Below, one piece after another: positions 50,828 to 59,088 of a stretch of DNA of 64,000 nt. The position numbers and the translations under genes were made by a program. The notes below the pieces were generated by a model. The model ran no database searches and was not told the origin of the DNA. It worked only from the letters and a program-made list of their open reading frames with translations. Source of the stretch: CAMYLR01 sp039588915 (GTDB lineage Bacteria; Gemmatimonadota; Gemmatimonadetes; JACCXV01; JAHWKZ01); NCBI GenBank assembly GCA_039588915.1, contig JBDGYV010000003.1, positions 6,525 through 70,524 of the forward strand, read 5' to 3'. Every line of letters begins with the position of its first letter. Positions within the stretch are counted from its first letter, which is position 1.

Positions 50828-51720
50828 CACTCGATCCATTCATGAAAGTCGTCTCCAATGACGCCGCGCTGCTTGTACCGCAACATGGAGTCCTGACAGG
50901 AACAGGCAAACGGCGTGTCGGGAATGACGTCAAGCAAATTCCAAGTGATTTCCGGGATCCGGTTGACCGCTTTGTCTGACCGCCGGCGGCGCTCAGCATC
51001 ATCCATCTGGGCCACTCCCCCGGCGAACGACGTGATATACGCGATAGGGTGGTAGCAAATCTCCAGCTCCCGCGCCAAGAAGGCTTCCGGTGCCAGCGTC
51101 ATTCCAACCAACTCCGCTCCAAGTTGACGCAGCATCTTGATCTCAGCCGAGGTCTCGAACCGTGGGCCTTCTGACACCGCGTATACGACTCCGGTCGTTA
51201 CCGGTTCACCGTCTTCGCTGAGCACACTTCGAACGGCGTTTTCCAGGGTTGGACAAAAGACCGGCTCCTGCCTCAGCAAACCGATGCCCTTGCTCTCAAA
51301 GAACGTCCCCGAGCGGTTTCGCGTCATGTCGAGCAAATCGCCTGGAAGCACGAAGTCTCCAACCTCCATGTCCGGAGAAAGCGATCCTGGACCCGTCCAG
51401 GCGATGATCCGGCGTACGCCCAGCTCCTTCAGCGCCCACACATTGGCGCGATAGTTCACAAACGGTGCCGACACCCGATACTGTCCCTCCCCGTGCCGGG
51501 GTAGCACGTAAAACCGCCGGCCCTGATGCTCCATGAACAGAATCGGCATCGAGCATCCAAACGGGGTTTCCTTGACCAACATGTCGGTGATCGTTCCCAA
51601 ACGCTGGCGAGCAAGCCGGTACACCTTTCCGCCGGCGATGAACGCAATCTCGCTGTGGCGCTCTTCGTATGCGCGGGAAAGCAGTTGCGGAAAAGCGTCG
51701 GGCTTTGACTCGGATGTCAC
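50827..51720 (-). CDS. Purine nucleoside/S-methyl-5'-thioadenosine phosphorylase (MTAP family)
   Basis: 297 residues. The core has PRHGEGQYRVSAPFVNYRANVWAL, YAVSEGPRFETSAEIKMLRQLGAELVGMTLAPEAFLARELEICY, typical of MTAP/PNP family 2. It splits a purine nucleoside or methylthioadenosine with phosphate. The usual N-terminal GGSGFY start is replaced by AFIAGGKVYRL, and an extra 25-residue tail with a CSC pair follows the core. Substrate choice cannot be decided from sequence. It is coupled to purE and purB. Confidence 0.82.
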   Translation of the reverse strand: MTSESKPDAFPQLLSRAYEERHSEIAFIAGGKVYRLARQRLGTITDMLVKETPFGCSMPILFMEHQGRRFYVLPRHGEGQYRVSAPFVNYRANVWALKELGVRRIIAWTGPGSLSPDMEVGDFVLPGDLLDMTRNRSGTFFESKGIGLLRQEPVFCPTLENAVRSVLSEDGEPVTTGVVYAVSEGPRFETSAEIKMLRQLGAELVGMTLAPEAFLARELEICYHPIAYITSFAGGVAQMDDAERRRRSDKAVNRIPEITWNLLDVIPDTPFACSCQDSMLRYKQRGVIGDDFHEWIE

Positions 51721-51726
51721 ACGACG

Positions 51727-52518
51727 TCAGTTGCGCGATGGGCGGCGACCCGGAACACTGGCCTCGACTCCAGCCAGTCGGTCGAGCGCGTCAAGCGCTG
51801 CCTCCTTTTCAGCTTCCTTTTTTGTACGACCCCAACCGGAGCCCAACGGCTCCCCCTCGAGCCAAACCTGGCATCGGAAGTTGATGTCGGCGCGATCGCT
51901 GCCTGGAGCGGCTTGGGCGCGGCTGGTGCGGTAGGTCAACTGGCCCCGGCCGAGCTCGTGGATCATCTCCTGGAGCCGATTTTTGGCCGTATGGAAACCG
52001 CCTTCGAACTCAATGTCTCGGGATAGGATGCTCTGTCCGATGAACCGCTTGGCGACCTCGAAGCCGCCATCAAGGTAAAGGGCCCCGATCACCGCCTCCA
52101 GCGAATCCGCCGCGATCTTCCGTCGCCCCCCGCCCGCCAACAAGTTCTGATCGTCGCCGGTCTGAACGCAGTCCGGTAGTCCCATCGCCTCGGAAGCTCG
52201 CGCCAAGAATCGCCTCGAGATGATGTGCGCACGTTGCTGCGACAGCATCCCTTCCTGAGCCTCTGGGTAACGTGCGAACAGCCACTCGCTAACGACCAAG
52301 TTCAACACCGAGTCACCGAGAAACTCCAACCGCTCGTACGACTCCCCACGACTGTCCGTAGTCAGCAGAAACGATGGATGTGTGGTAGCCCGACCCAATA
52401 GCTCCCGATCCCGAAACTCATGGTCGAGCACATACTCGAGCAGATGGAGCCGGTCCTCGCGCTGCTTCGACCGAGCGAGACCGCCCAGGAGTCGACGGAT
52501 CCGGCCGCGCAGTCTCAC
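51727..52518 (-). CDS. rnc: Ribonuclease III
   Basis: 263 residues, GTG start. The endonuclease domain (30-~170) has ERLEFLGDSVLNLVVSEWLF (catalytic Glu/Asp signature) and ADSLEAVIGALYLDGG; the double-stranded RNA-binding domain (180-255) ends GWGRTKKEAEKEAALDAL. It processes rRNA and other duplex RNAs. It closes the fatty-acid operon, a common gene order. Confidence 0.97.
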   Translation of the reverse strand: MRLRGRIRRLLGGLARSKQREDRLHLLEYVLDHEFRDRELLGRATTHPSFLLTTDSRGESYERLEFLGDSVLNLVVSEWLFARYPEAQEGMLSQQRAHIISRRFLARASEAMGLPDCVQTGDDQNLLAGGGRRKIAADSLEAVIGALYLDGGFEVAKRFIGQSILSRDIEFEGGFHTAKNRLQEMIHELGRGQLTYRTSRAQAAPGSDRADINFRCQVWLEGEPLGSGWGRTKKEAEKEAALDALDRLAGVEASVPGRRPSRN

Positions 52519-52521
52519 GTG

Positions 52522-53763
52522 CTATTCCTCGAACTGCTTGAGAGCGAGAGTCGCGTTGTGACCTCCGAAGCCAAACGAGTTGGTCAACGCCCCGACGACG
52601 TTCGCTTGGCGCATCTCATTGGGGACGTAGTCAAGATCACACTCCGGGTCTGGAACCTCATAGTTGATCGTTGGAGGTACCTTACCAGTTGCCAGCACCA
52701 TGGCGGTTACTACAAACTCGAGCCCTCCCGCCCCACCGAGAAGATGCCCTGTCATCGATTTTGTCGAACCCACCATGATCTTGCTGGCATGGTCGCCAAA
52801 CACCGTCTTGATGGCTTGCGTTTCGTAGGCATCATTGAGTGAAGTCGACGTGCCGTGAGCGTTGATGTAGCCGATGTCAGCGAGCTCCACGCCGGCCTCG
52901 TCTATCGCTCGCTGCATCGCCCGCGCCGCCCCTTCACCCTGCGGCGCCGGTGCGGTTATGTGGTACGCGTCGGCAGTCATACCCACACCAACGACCTCGG
53001 CATAGATCCGAGCCCCGCGATCGCGGGCGTGATCCGACTCTTCGAGGATCGCCATCCCGGCGCCTTCACCAAGAACGAACCCGTCCCGTCCTGCATCGAA
53101 CGGCCGGCAGGCGCGCTCGGGCTCGTCGTTCCGTGTTGACATCGCCTTCATGGCCGCAAACCCACCGATCGACATCTCGGTCACCGCAGCCTCAGTGCCG
53201 CCCGCAATCATGACCTCGGCGTCACCGTGTTTGATGAGACGAAAAGCGTCACCGATCGCGTGCGCACTGGATGCACACGCCGAGACAGTACAGTAGTTCG
53301 GCCCCTTGGCCCCACAACGCATCGAGACGACGCCACTCGCCATATCCGGGATCATCATCGGGATGTAGAACGGGCTTATTCTCGATGGACCACCCTTGAG
53401 GTAGCGACGGTTCTGAATCTCATGAGTCGCAATTCCCCCGATGCCCGACCCAATGATCACGCCGACCCGTGTCTGATCTTCGCTGTCCATGTCGACGCCG
53501 CTGTCAGCCAACGCCATGTCGGACGCAGCAACCGCTAGCTGGGTGAACAGATCTTGCCGGCGAACCTCTTTCTTGACGATGTACGCCTCCGGATCAAAAT
53601 CCCGGACCTCGGCTGCTATCTGGGTCGCGAACCCGTCTGGGTCAAACCGGGTGATGCGACGCACCCCACCCTGACCCTGCAAGAGTGCCTCCCACGACGA
53701 TTCCAGGTCTTTGCCCAGCGCCGTGACGAGCCCCATTCCGGTGACGACCACACGGCGTCCCAT
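52522..53763 (-). CDS. fabF: 3-oxoacyl-[acyl-carrier-protein] synthase II
   Basis: 413 residues. RRVVVTGMGLVTALG starts the thiolase fold; the active Cys lies in TVSACASSAHAIGDAF, and the two catalytic His are in INAHGTSTSLNDAYE and GSTKSMTGHLLGGAGG. It elongates acyl-ACP with malonyl-ACP. It sits 34 bp after acpP. Confidence 0.97.
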   Translation of the reverse strand: MGRRVVVTGMGLVTALGKDLESSWEALLQGQGGVRRITRFDPDGFATQIAAEVRDFDPEAYIVKKEVRRQDLFTQLAVAASDMALADSGVDMDSEDQTRVGVIIGSGIGGIATHEIQNRRYLKGGPSRISPFYIPMMIPDMASGVVSMRCGAKGPNYCTVSACASSAHAIGDAFRLIKHGDAEVMIAGGTEAAVTEMSIGGFAAMKAMSTRNDEPERACRPFDAGRDGFVLGEGAGMAILEESDHARDRGARIYAEVVGVGMTADAYHITAPAPQGEGAARAMQRAIDEAGVELADIGYINAHGTSTSLNDAYETQAIKTVFGDHASKIMVGSTKSMTGHLLGGAGGLEFVVTAMVLATGKVPPTINYEVPDPECDLDYVPNEMRQANVVGALTNSFGFGGHNATLALKQFEE

Positions 53764-53797
53764 CAGGATACGGTGTCTCGATCTAGGGTGAGGTTTG

Positions 53798-54034
53798 CTA
53801 CTCTTCGGTCTTTTTCTTCAAGTACGAAGTCGCTTCGCCAACGGTGGTGAGCTTTTCTGCATCTTCATCTGGAATCTCGATGTCGAACTCCTCCTCGAAT
53901 GCCATTACCAGCTCGACGGTGTCAAGCGAGTCGGCGCCGAGATCTTCGACAAACGACGCATCGGGACTCACCTTCTCTCCGTCCACACCGAGGTTCTCAA
54001 CGATTATCTCTTTCACCCGTCCCTCGACCGACAT
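53798..54034 (-). CDS. acpP: Acyl carrier protein
   Basis: 78 residues, acidic. The phosphopantetheine site is in EDLGADSLDTVELVMAFEEEF (Ser in DSL). A Shine-Dalgarno GGAGG lies seven bases before the ATG. It carries growing acyl chains for FabF, FabG, FabH and the lipid A acyltransferases. Confidence 0.98.
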   Translation of the reverse strand: MSVEGRVKEIIVENLGVDGEKVSPDASFVEDLGADSLDTVELVMAFEEEFDIEIPDEDAEKLTTVGEATSYLKKKTEE

Positions 54035-54089
54035 TCAATTTCCTCCCTATACCAGGTTGATCAACTGCTTCAAAAAGAAGAGAGCGGTC

Positions 54090-54848
54090 TCAGCGTGTTA
54101 GACCTCCATCCACGCAGATAACCTGGCCGGTAATATAGTCGCTCATCGGCGACGCGAGGAACAGCGCCAGATTAGCTACATCGTCAGGTGAGCCCAGCCG
54201 GCCCAGCGGGACCCGGCCGAGAAACCCCTGTCGAGCCTCGTCACCGAGGGCTGCGGTCATTTCGGTCTCGATAAAGCCCGGTGCGATGACGTTCACGGTC
54301 ACGTTTCGGGATGCCAGCTCCTCGGCTAGTGACTTCGAGAATCCGATCAGTCCAGCCTTGGAGGCTGCGTAATTGGACTGGCCAGCGTTCCCCGTGACAC
54401 CAACGATAGACGCAATGTTGATGATACGCCCCTCTTTCTGACGTATCATCCGCTTGGCCGCCAATTTGCACCAGTTATACGCGCCGTAAAGATTGGTCTC
54501 GAGCACGCTCCGCCACTCGTCGGGTTTCATCCTGAGCAACAGATTGTCGCGAGTTATGCCGGCGTTATTGACCAGCACATCGAGCCGGCCAAACTCATCC
54601 TGGTATGTGCCCCAGGCGTGCTCGACCTGCTCCAGATCAGCCACGTCACCGAGGAGTTCCAGGCTCGCCACACCCTTCTGCCTCAGCGCAGTAACGGTTG
54701 TAGCCACGGTGTCCGCATTGCGCGCGAAGATCGCCACATCGGCGCCAGCCTCCGCCAAACCTTCGGCGATGGCGCGACCGATCCCCCGATTGCCACCGGT
54801 GACCAGGGCCTTTCTACCGCTCAGATCTATGCTAGTCGTGATCCCGAT
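54090..54848 (-). CDS. fabG: 3-oxoacyl-[acyl-carrier-protein] reductase with a non-canonical start codon
   Basis: About 252 residues if translation starts at ATC 54848. The cofactor motif ALVTGGNRGIGRAIAEGL lies upstream of the first ordinary start (TTG 54758), so that start would delete it. The frame is open further up but holds no ATG, GTG or TTG in the right place. The ATC at 54848 has a strong GAGGAGG seven bases before it; ATA at 54830, overlapping the fabD stop (ATAG), is the other candidate. The rest is standard: NNAGITRD, the catalytic NYAASKAGL (Tyr, Lys) and PGFIETEMT. It reduces 3-oxoacyl-ACP with NADPH. Confidence 0.92.
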   Translation of the reverse strand: MGITTSIDLSGRKALVTGGNRGIGRAIAEGLAEAGADVAIFARNADTVATTVTALRQKGVASLELLGDVADLEQVEHAWGTYQDEFGRLDVLVNNAGITRDNLLLRMKPDEWRSVLETNLYGAYNWCKLAAKRMIRQKEGRIINIASIVGVTGNAGQSNYAASKAGLIGFSKSLAEELASRNVTVNVIAPGFIETEMTAALGDEARQGFLGRVPLGRLGSPDDVANLALFLASPMSDYITGQVICVDGGLTR

Positions 54849-55774
54849 TGCGAAACCTCCTCGATAACCTGTTCCTCGGTGCCGACCGCGCGTCCCGTAA
54901 GCGACCGGTCGATTCGCCTCAAGAGCCCTGTGAGCACTTTGCCGGGACCGACCTCGAGGAACACTGTCGCCCCAAGATCGCGGAGTCTGGTCACGCAGTC
55001 GACCCAGCGCACTGGCGCCGTGAGTTGCTCCAGCAACCGCGAGCGAATCGCGTCCGGCTCTGTGACCGGCTCCGCGTCCACGTTCGCCACCACCGGACGG
55101 GTCGCTGTTCGCACGTCGATCGCATCGAGAACGGCTGCTAGCTCTCGCGCGGCGGGCGCCATCAGGGACGAATGAAAGGCACCCGACACGTTGAGCTCGA
55201 CGGCCTTACGTGCACCCCAATTGGGCGCCTCTTCGATCGCTCGATGGACAGCGCTCACCGATCCCGACACGACGATCTGGCCGGGAGCGTTGAAGTTGGC
55301 TGGTGTTAGCACTTCGTCAGGCGCCCGAAGCTTGTCGCACAGGGCGAACGCGTCGGCGCTATCGATACCGATCAGCGCGGCCATTGTGCCCGGCTTCTCG
55401 CGCCCTGTGGCCGCCATAGCCTCTCCTCTAGCCCGAACCAACCGCAGACCATCCGAAAACGACAAGCTGCCGGCTGCCACATGAGCCGAGAACTCGCCGA
55501 GGCTGTGCCCGGCGGCGGATTGTGGTTCTATACCTTCAACGGCGAGCACACGCGCCACAGCGATCGAGTGCGTTAACAGCGCGGGCTGAGCGTTTTCTGT
55601 GGCCCGCAGCTCTTCCTCTGGACCGTCCCAGCACAACCGAGACAACGCCGACCCGAGCACGTCATCGGCTTCTTCAAACGTCCACTTGGCCTCGGCTCGC
55701 GCTGCAGCCAAATCAGCGCCCATTCCGACAAACTGGCTTCCCTGTCCCGGGAACTGGAAAGCGATCTGTGACAA
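54827..55774 (-). CDS. fabD: Malonyl-CoA:ACP transacylase
   Basis: 315 residues from a TTG just after the fabH stop; this gives SQIAFQFPGQGSQ, aligning with the known FabD start, whereas a start 30 bases up adds residues unlike the family. The active Ser is in AAGHSLGEFSAH and the catalytic His in SGAFHSSLM. It loads malonyl groups onto ACP. Confidence 0.95.
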   Translation of the reverse strand: MSQIAFQFPGQGSQFVGMGADLAAARAEAKWTFEEADDVLGSALSRLCWDGPEEELRATENAQPALLTHSIAVARVLAVEGIEPQSAAGHSLGEFSAHVAAGSLSFSDGLRLVRARGEAMAATGREKPGTMAALIGIDSADAFALCDKLRAPDEVLTPANFNAPGQIVVSGSVSAVHRAIEEAPNWGARKAVELNVSGAFHSSLMAPAARELAAVLDAIDVRTATRPVVANVDAEPVTEPDAIRSRLLEQLTAPVRWVDCVTRLRDLGATVFLEVGPGKVLTGLLRRIDRSLTGRAVGTEEQVIEEVSQSGSRLA

Positions 55775-55776
55775 CT

Positions 55777-56814
55777 CTAGAGGCGAAGCACGGCTGAGCC
55801 CCAAGCGAGGCCGCCACCAAAAGCCGTCATCAGGACAGTACCGCCGGGAGGCACAATCTCGCTGCGTCGCACCTCGTCGAGCGCGATCGGAATCGATGCC
55901 GAACTCGTATTCCCGTACCGGTCGATGTTTATGTACACCCGGTCACCATCGACGCTCAACCGCTTGGCGAGCGATTCAATGATCCGAATGTTGGCCTGGT
56001 GTGGAACGACCAGGTCGATGTCATCGATCGTCATCCCGGCTTTGTCGAGCACGATCCGGCTCGATTCCTCCATGGCCAACACAGCGCGCTTGAAAATGTC
56101 ACGACCTTCTTGTTTGACAAATTCGAGTCGCTCGCTCCGTGTCTGTGGGGACGAAGGCATGGCCGCTCCACCTGCCGGGCGCCACAGCATCTGGGCGCAA
56201 CGCCCATCGGTCTGCATGTGGGTCGCCAACAACCCGGTGCCCCCGTTGGCCGGATCGCCACCAGGCCCGAGTAGCGCCGCACCAGCCCCATCACCAAACA
56301 AGACGCACGTCGATCGATCGGTGTAGTCGATGATAGCCGACATCTTCTCAGCCCCTATAACGAGCGCATTCCCGTACACCCCGGTCTTCAATAGGCCGTC
56401 GGCAATCGTGACACCGTAGAGCCAGCCCGCGCACGCCGCGCTCACGTCGAAAGCGGCGGCCCGGTGAGCTCCGAGTCGGGCCTGTGTCTCGCAGGCGGTA
56501 GACGGAAGCAAGTGGTCCGGAGTAGCGGTGGAGAGAATGATAAGGTCGACGTCGATCGGCTCAACTCCAGCGTCTGCCAGTGCTATTGAGCCCGCTCTAG
56601 CGGCCAGGTCGGCCGTGTTTTCCCCATCCGCGCAGATCCGCCTTTCCCTGATCCCGGATCGTGCTCGGATCCACTCGTCCGAAGTGTCAACCATCGTTTC
56701 GAGATCGGCGTTCGTGAGCACGCGCTCGGGAACCGCCAACCCGGTACCGCAAATAAAGCCCTGTCGTCGAGTCTGTTTCTGGTCGCTGATAACGCCTGCT
56801 GCCTGGCTTCTCAT
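55777..56814 (-). CDS. fabH: 3-oxoacyl-[acyl-carrier-protein] synthase III
   Basis: 345 residues. The catalytic Cys is in FDVSAACAGWLYGV, the His in VVPHQANIRIIESLA and the Asn in YGNTSSASIPIAL. It starts fatty-acid synthesis by joining an acyl-CoA primer to malonyl-ACP. The N-terminal ~18 residues before FICGTGLAVPERVL are an extension, but the ATG overlaps the plsX stop (ATGA), which supports this start. Confidence 0.97.
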   Translation of the reverse strand: MRSQAAGVISDQKQTRRQGFICGTGLAVPERVLTNADLETMVDTSDEWIRARSGIRERRICADGENTADLAARAGSIALADAGVEPIDVDLIILSTATPDHLLPSTACETQARLGAHRAAAFDVSAACAGWLYGVTIADGLLKTGVYGNALVIGAEKMSAIIDYTDRSTCVLFGDGAGAALLGPGGDPANGGTGLLATHMQTDGRCAQMLWRPAGGAAMPSSPQTRSERLEFVKQEGRDIFKRAVLAMEESSRIVLDKAGMTIDDIDLVVPHQANIRIIESLAKRLSVDGDRVYINIDRYGNTSSASIPIALDEVRRSEIVPPGGTVLMTAFGGGLAWGSAVLRL

Positions 56815-57848
56815 GCGCCCTCCTTCAGCTTGTCGTCAGTGGCTGGCGAGGCCACGAACTCGCTGACCGCCTCTTCGATGTGACGATTGAGTTTTCGCGC
56901 GGCGGCTGTTCTCGCCACGTCGATCGCGTTCCGAAACGCCTTTACGCTGGAACCACCGTGGCCGATGACCACAATCCCATTCACCCCCAACAGCGGCGCG
57001 CCGCCATACTCCGCATAGTCGATCTTCTTTCTCACTGAATCGAGCGCGGACCCCATGAGCACGGCCCCCAACCCAGCTTTGTAACTCTTGCCCACCTCGT
57101 CACGGACCGACTCGGCGAGAAAGTCGATAAATGACTCCCCGAACTTCAGCAGCACGTTTCCGACGAAACCGTCGCATACCACAACGTCGGCTGCCCCCCT
57201 CAGCACATCCCGTCCCTCCACGTTACCGATGAAGTTCAAGTCGCTGACGCTCAACAGCTGGTGCGTCGCCACGGTGAGATCGTTTCCCTTGCTCGGCTCC
57301 TCGCCGATTGACAAAAGCCCCACCCGGGGTTGCCCGCGGCCTAGCACGTCGATCGCATAGATGTGACCCATGATCGCGAACTGAACGAGATGCTCCGGTC
57401 GACATTCGGGATTGGCTCCGACATCGAGCACCAGGCAGGGGAGACCCTGAGTCGGGAAAATCGTCACGATGGCAGGCCTCGAGATGCCCTTGATGCGCCC
57501 CAGCGTCAGCAGCGCTGTGGCCATTACCGCACCGGTGTTTCCAGCTGAAATAAAGGCGTCGGCGTGGCCCGACTTCTGCAAGTCGAGCCCCACTGCGATC
57601 GAGGAGTCCCTCTTGCGCCGCAAAGCGGTCGAGGGAGCGTCGTGCATTTCGATGACTTGGGGTGCGTGTTGGATCCGTAGCTGGTCCTGTCGGTAGCGCT
57701 GACCCTCGAGGCACCGGGAGATCCTTCGCTTGTCGCCCGTCAGTACGATCTCGAAGGGCTCCTCCGGTGTCCCGATGGCGGCCAACGCCGCCGTCACCGG
57801 GTACTCCGGAGCGTGATCTCCCCCCATGGCGTCGAGCACAATTCGCAT
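56811..57848 (-). CDS. plsX: Phosphate acyltransferase PlsX
   Basis: 345 residues from the second in-frame ATG (MRIVLDAMGGDHAP), matching the family start. SAGNTGAVMATALLTLGRIKGI, LDVGANPECRPEHLVQFA and VVCDGFVGNVLLKFGE are typical. It turns acyl-ACP into acyl-phosphate for phospholipid synthesis. It follows rpmF in the usual DUF177-rpmF-plsX-fabH order. Confidence 0.96.
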   Translation of the reverse strand: MRIVLDAMGGDHAPEYPVTAALAAIGTPEEPFEIVLTGDKRRISRCLEGQRYRQDQLRIQHAPQVIEMHDAPSTALRRKRDSSIAVGLDLQKSGHADAFISAGNTGAVMATALLTLGRIKGISRPAIVTIFPTQGLPCLVLDVGANPECRPEHLVQFAIMGHIYAIDVLGRGQPRVGLLSIGEEPSKGNDLTVATHQLLSVSDLNFIGNVEGRDVLRGAADVVVCDGFVGNVLLKFGESFIDFLAESVRDEVGKSYKAGLGAVLMGSALDSVRKKIDYAEYGGAPLLGVNGIVVIGHGGSSVKAFRNAIDVARTAAARKLNRHIEEAVSEFVASPATDDKLKEGA

Positions 57849-57887
57849 CGCCCGCATTCACCTCTGGCCGACAGGCCGTCGAGGTGT

Positions 57888-58079
57888 CTAGAACTCCTCC
57901 ACGTCGACGATGTGGCGTCCCGCGTAGTGACCGCAGTGCGGACAGATCCGATGCGGGAGCTTTGGCTGCAAACACTTGTCGCACTTGATCACAGTCGGCG
58001 CGTCCACGTTCTTATGGGTCCGCCGATTGCGTCGCCGCGTTTTGCTAATTTTTCGCTTTGGTACTGCCATTGGTATCAA
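57888..58079 (-). CDS. rpmF: 50S ribosomal protein L32
   Basis: 63 residues. It starts MAVPKRKISKTRRRNRRTH and carries the zinc ribbon CDKCLQPK and HRICPHCGHYAGR, so it is the zinc-binding (Cys-containing) form except that one Cys position is His. It belongs to the large subunit and is normally encoded beside DUF177 and plsX. Confidence 0.96.
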   Translation of the reverse strand: MIPMAVPKRKISKTRRRNRRTHKNVDAPTVIKCDKCLQPKLPHRICPHCGHYAGRHIVDVEEF

Positions 58080-58104
58080 TCTCCGAAATGCAGGTTGTCA
58101 AACG

Positions 58105-58623
58105 TCAGCCTTGATCATCGAGCCGAAGTGCGCCCAAAGCGCCCCAGCGTTCGTCAGTTTCGTCGCTCGCGCAGTCGCACCTTCTCTGGTTCAAGTTCTG
58201 ACCACACTGTGGACAAATCCCAGCGCATTCTCCATCGCACAGTGGAAACCGATTGCGTTCCAAGAACAGCCACTCACGGACCGGCTCGTCGATCTCGATC
58301 TCAGTAGCCTTGGGCTCGATCGGCACGATACCCGTGTCTCCGAAATCATCGCCCGTACCGTCGGAGTGCTGGTACACAACCCGACACCGATCGTCGATCG
58401 TGACTTTTACCGGCATGAGACAGCGCCGGCACGAGCCCACCGACTTACCGTGGACGTCAACCGTTACGACGTACATCCCACCGGTCGCGCTGGCCACCTC
58501 CACCTCGAGCCGGATTGGCTCGTCGATCCGGCTCCCGTAACCATCCAGCAATGGATCATCCGGGTCGATCGTGAAAGTGGTTCTCAACCGACCCCTCGAA
58601 AGGCGCGCGAGATTAACGATCAT
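58105..58623 (-). CDS. DUF177/YceD-family protein
   Basis: 172 residues. DUF177 features include LPSG-like CRRCLMPV near residue 65, EPIRLEVEVASATGGMYVVTVDVHGK and a C-terminal Cys cluster (LCDGECAGICPQCGQNLNQRRCDC) that may bind zinc. YceD/DUF177 proteins are linked to 23S rRNA accumulation and always sit before rpmF, as here. The ATG lies only about ten bases after the promoter -10, giving a leaderless or nearly leaderless message. Confidence 0.88.
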   Translation of the reverse strand: MIVNLARLSRGRLRTTFTIDPDDPLLDGYGSRIDEPIRLEVEVASATGGMYVVTVDVHGKSVGSCRRCLMPVKVTIDDRCRVVYQHSDGTGDDFGDTGIVPIEPKATEIEIDEPVREWLFLERNRFPLCDGECAGICPQCGQNLNQRRCDCASDETDERWGALGALRLDDQG

Positions 58624-58632
58624 AACCGTATA

Positions 58633-58661
58633 AGTATATTCACTGTACTTACTTGGAACAA
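58633..58661 (-). promoter_or_regulatory. Strong promoter of the DUF177-rpmF-plsX-fab operon, near-leaderless
   Basis: On the minus strand TTGTTC (58656-58661) and TATACT (58633-58638) with an exact 17-bp spacer. The ATG of the first gene is at 58623, so transcription should begin 0-4 bases before it. No Shine-Dalgarno can fit. Confidence 0.7.
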
Positions 58662-58680
58662 CTCGGCATGGGCAGGGCGC

Positions 58681-59088
58681 CTAGGCCCCGAAGAAAAACT
58701 CGATCTCGAGAGTCGCGTTATCGGGAGAATCCGACGCGTGGATCGCGTTGCGCTCCATCGACTCGGCGTACAGGCGCCGGATCGTGCCCTCTTCGGCCTC
58801 ATCCGGGTCGGTTGCGCCTATCGATCGCCGCAGCCCAGCCACCGCGTCATCGCGCTCCAGCACCATCGGCACACACGCGCCGCTCGTCATGAAGTCCACC
58901 AAGCTATCGAAGAATGGTCGCTCCTCGTGGACAGCGTAGAAGTCGCGCGCGCGCTCAGTCGTCAACCGCAGCATGCACATCTCGCGGACCACGAAACCAT
59001 CCGCCTCAAGGTGAGCCAGGATGGCACCGATCAGGTTCTTGGCGACCGCATCCGGCTTGATGATCGCTAGAGTTCGCTCGGCAGTCAT
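58681..59088 (-). CDS. ndk: Nucleoside diphosphate kinase
   Basis: 135 residues from the ATG sharing a base with the upstream stop (TGATG). RTLAIIKPDAVAKNLIG (nucleotide site), GACVPMVLERDDAV and the phospho-His motif NAIHASDSPDNA are intact. It moves phosphate between nucleotide triphosphates and diphosphates. It follows sucC-sucD-CBS, and sucCD-ndk is a widespread association because succinyl-CoA synthetase can make GTP. Confidence 0.96.
   Translation of the reverse strand: MTAERTLAIIKPDAVAKNLIGAILAHLEADGFVVREMCMLRLTTERARDFYAVHEERPFFDSLVDFMTSGACVPMVLERDDAVAGLRRSIGATDPDEAEEGTIRRLYAESMERNAIHASDSPDNATLEIEFFFGA

Noticed and set aside
54090..54758. fabG starting at TTG 54758.
   Set aside because: It would remove the NADPH-binding glycine motif, which is encoded intact just upstream in the same frame.
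57976..59070. A 364-codon plus-strand frame.
   Set aside because: Antisense to rpmF, DUF177 and ndk, which are all clear genes; no family resemblance.
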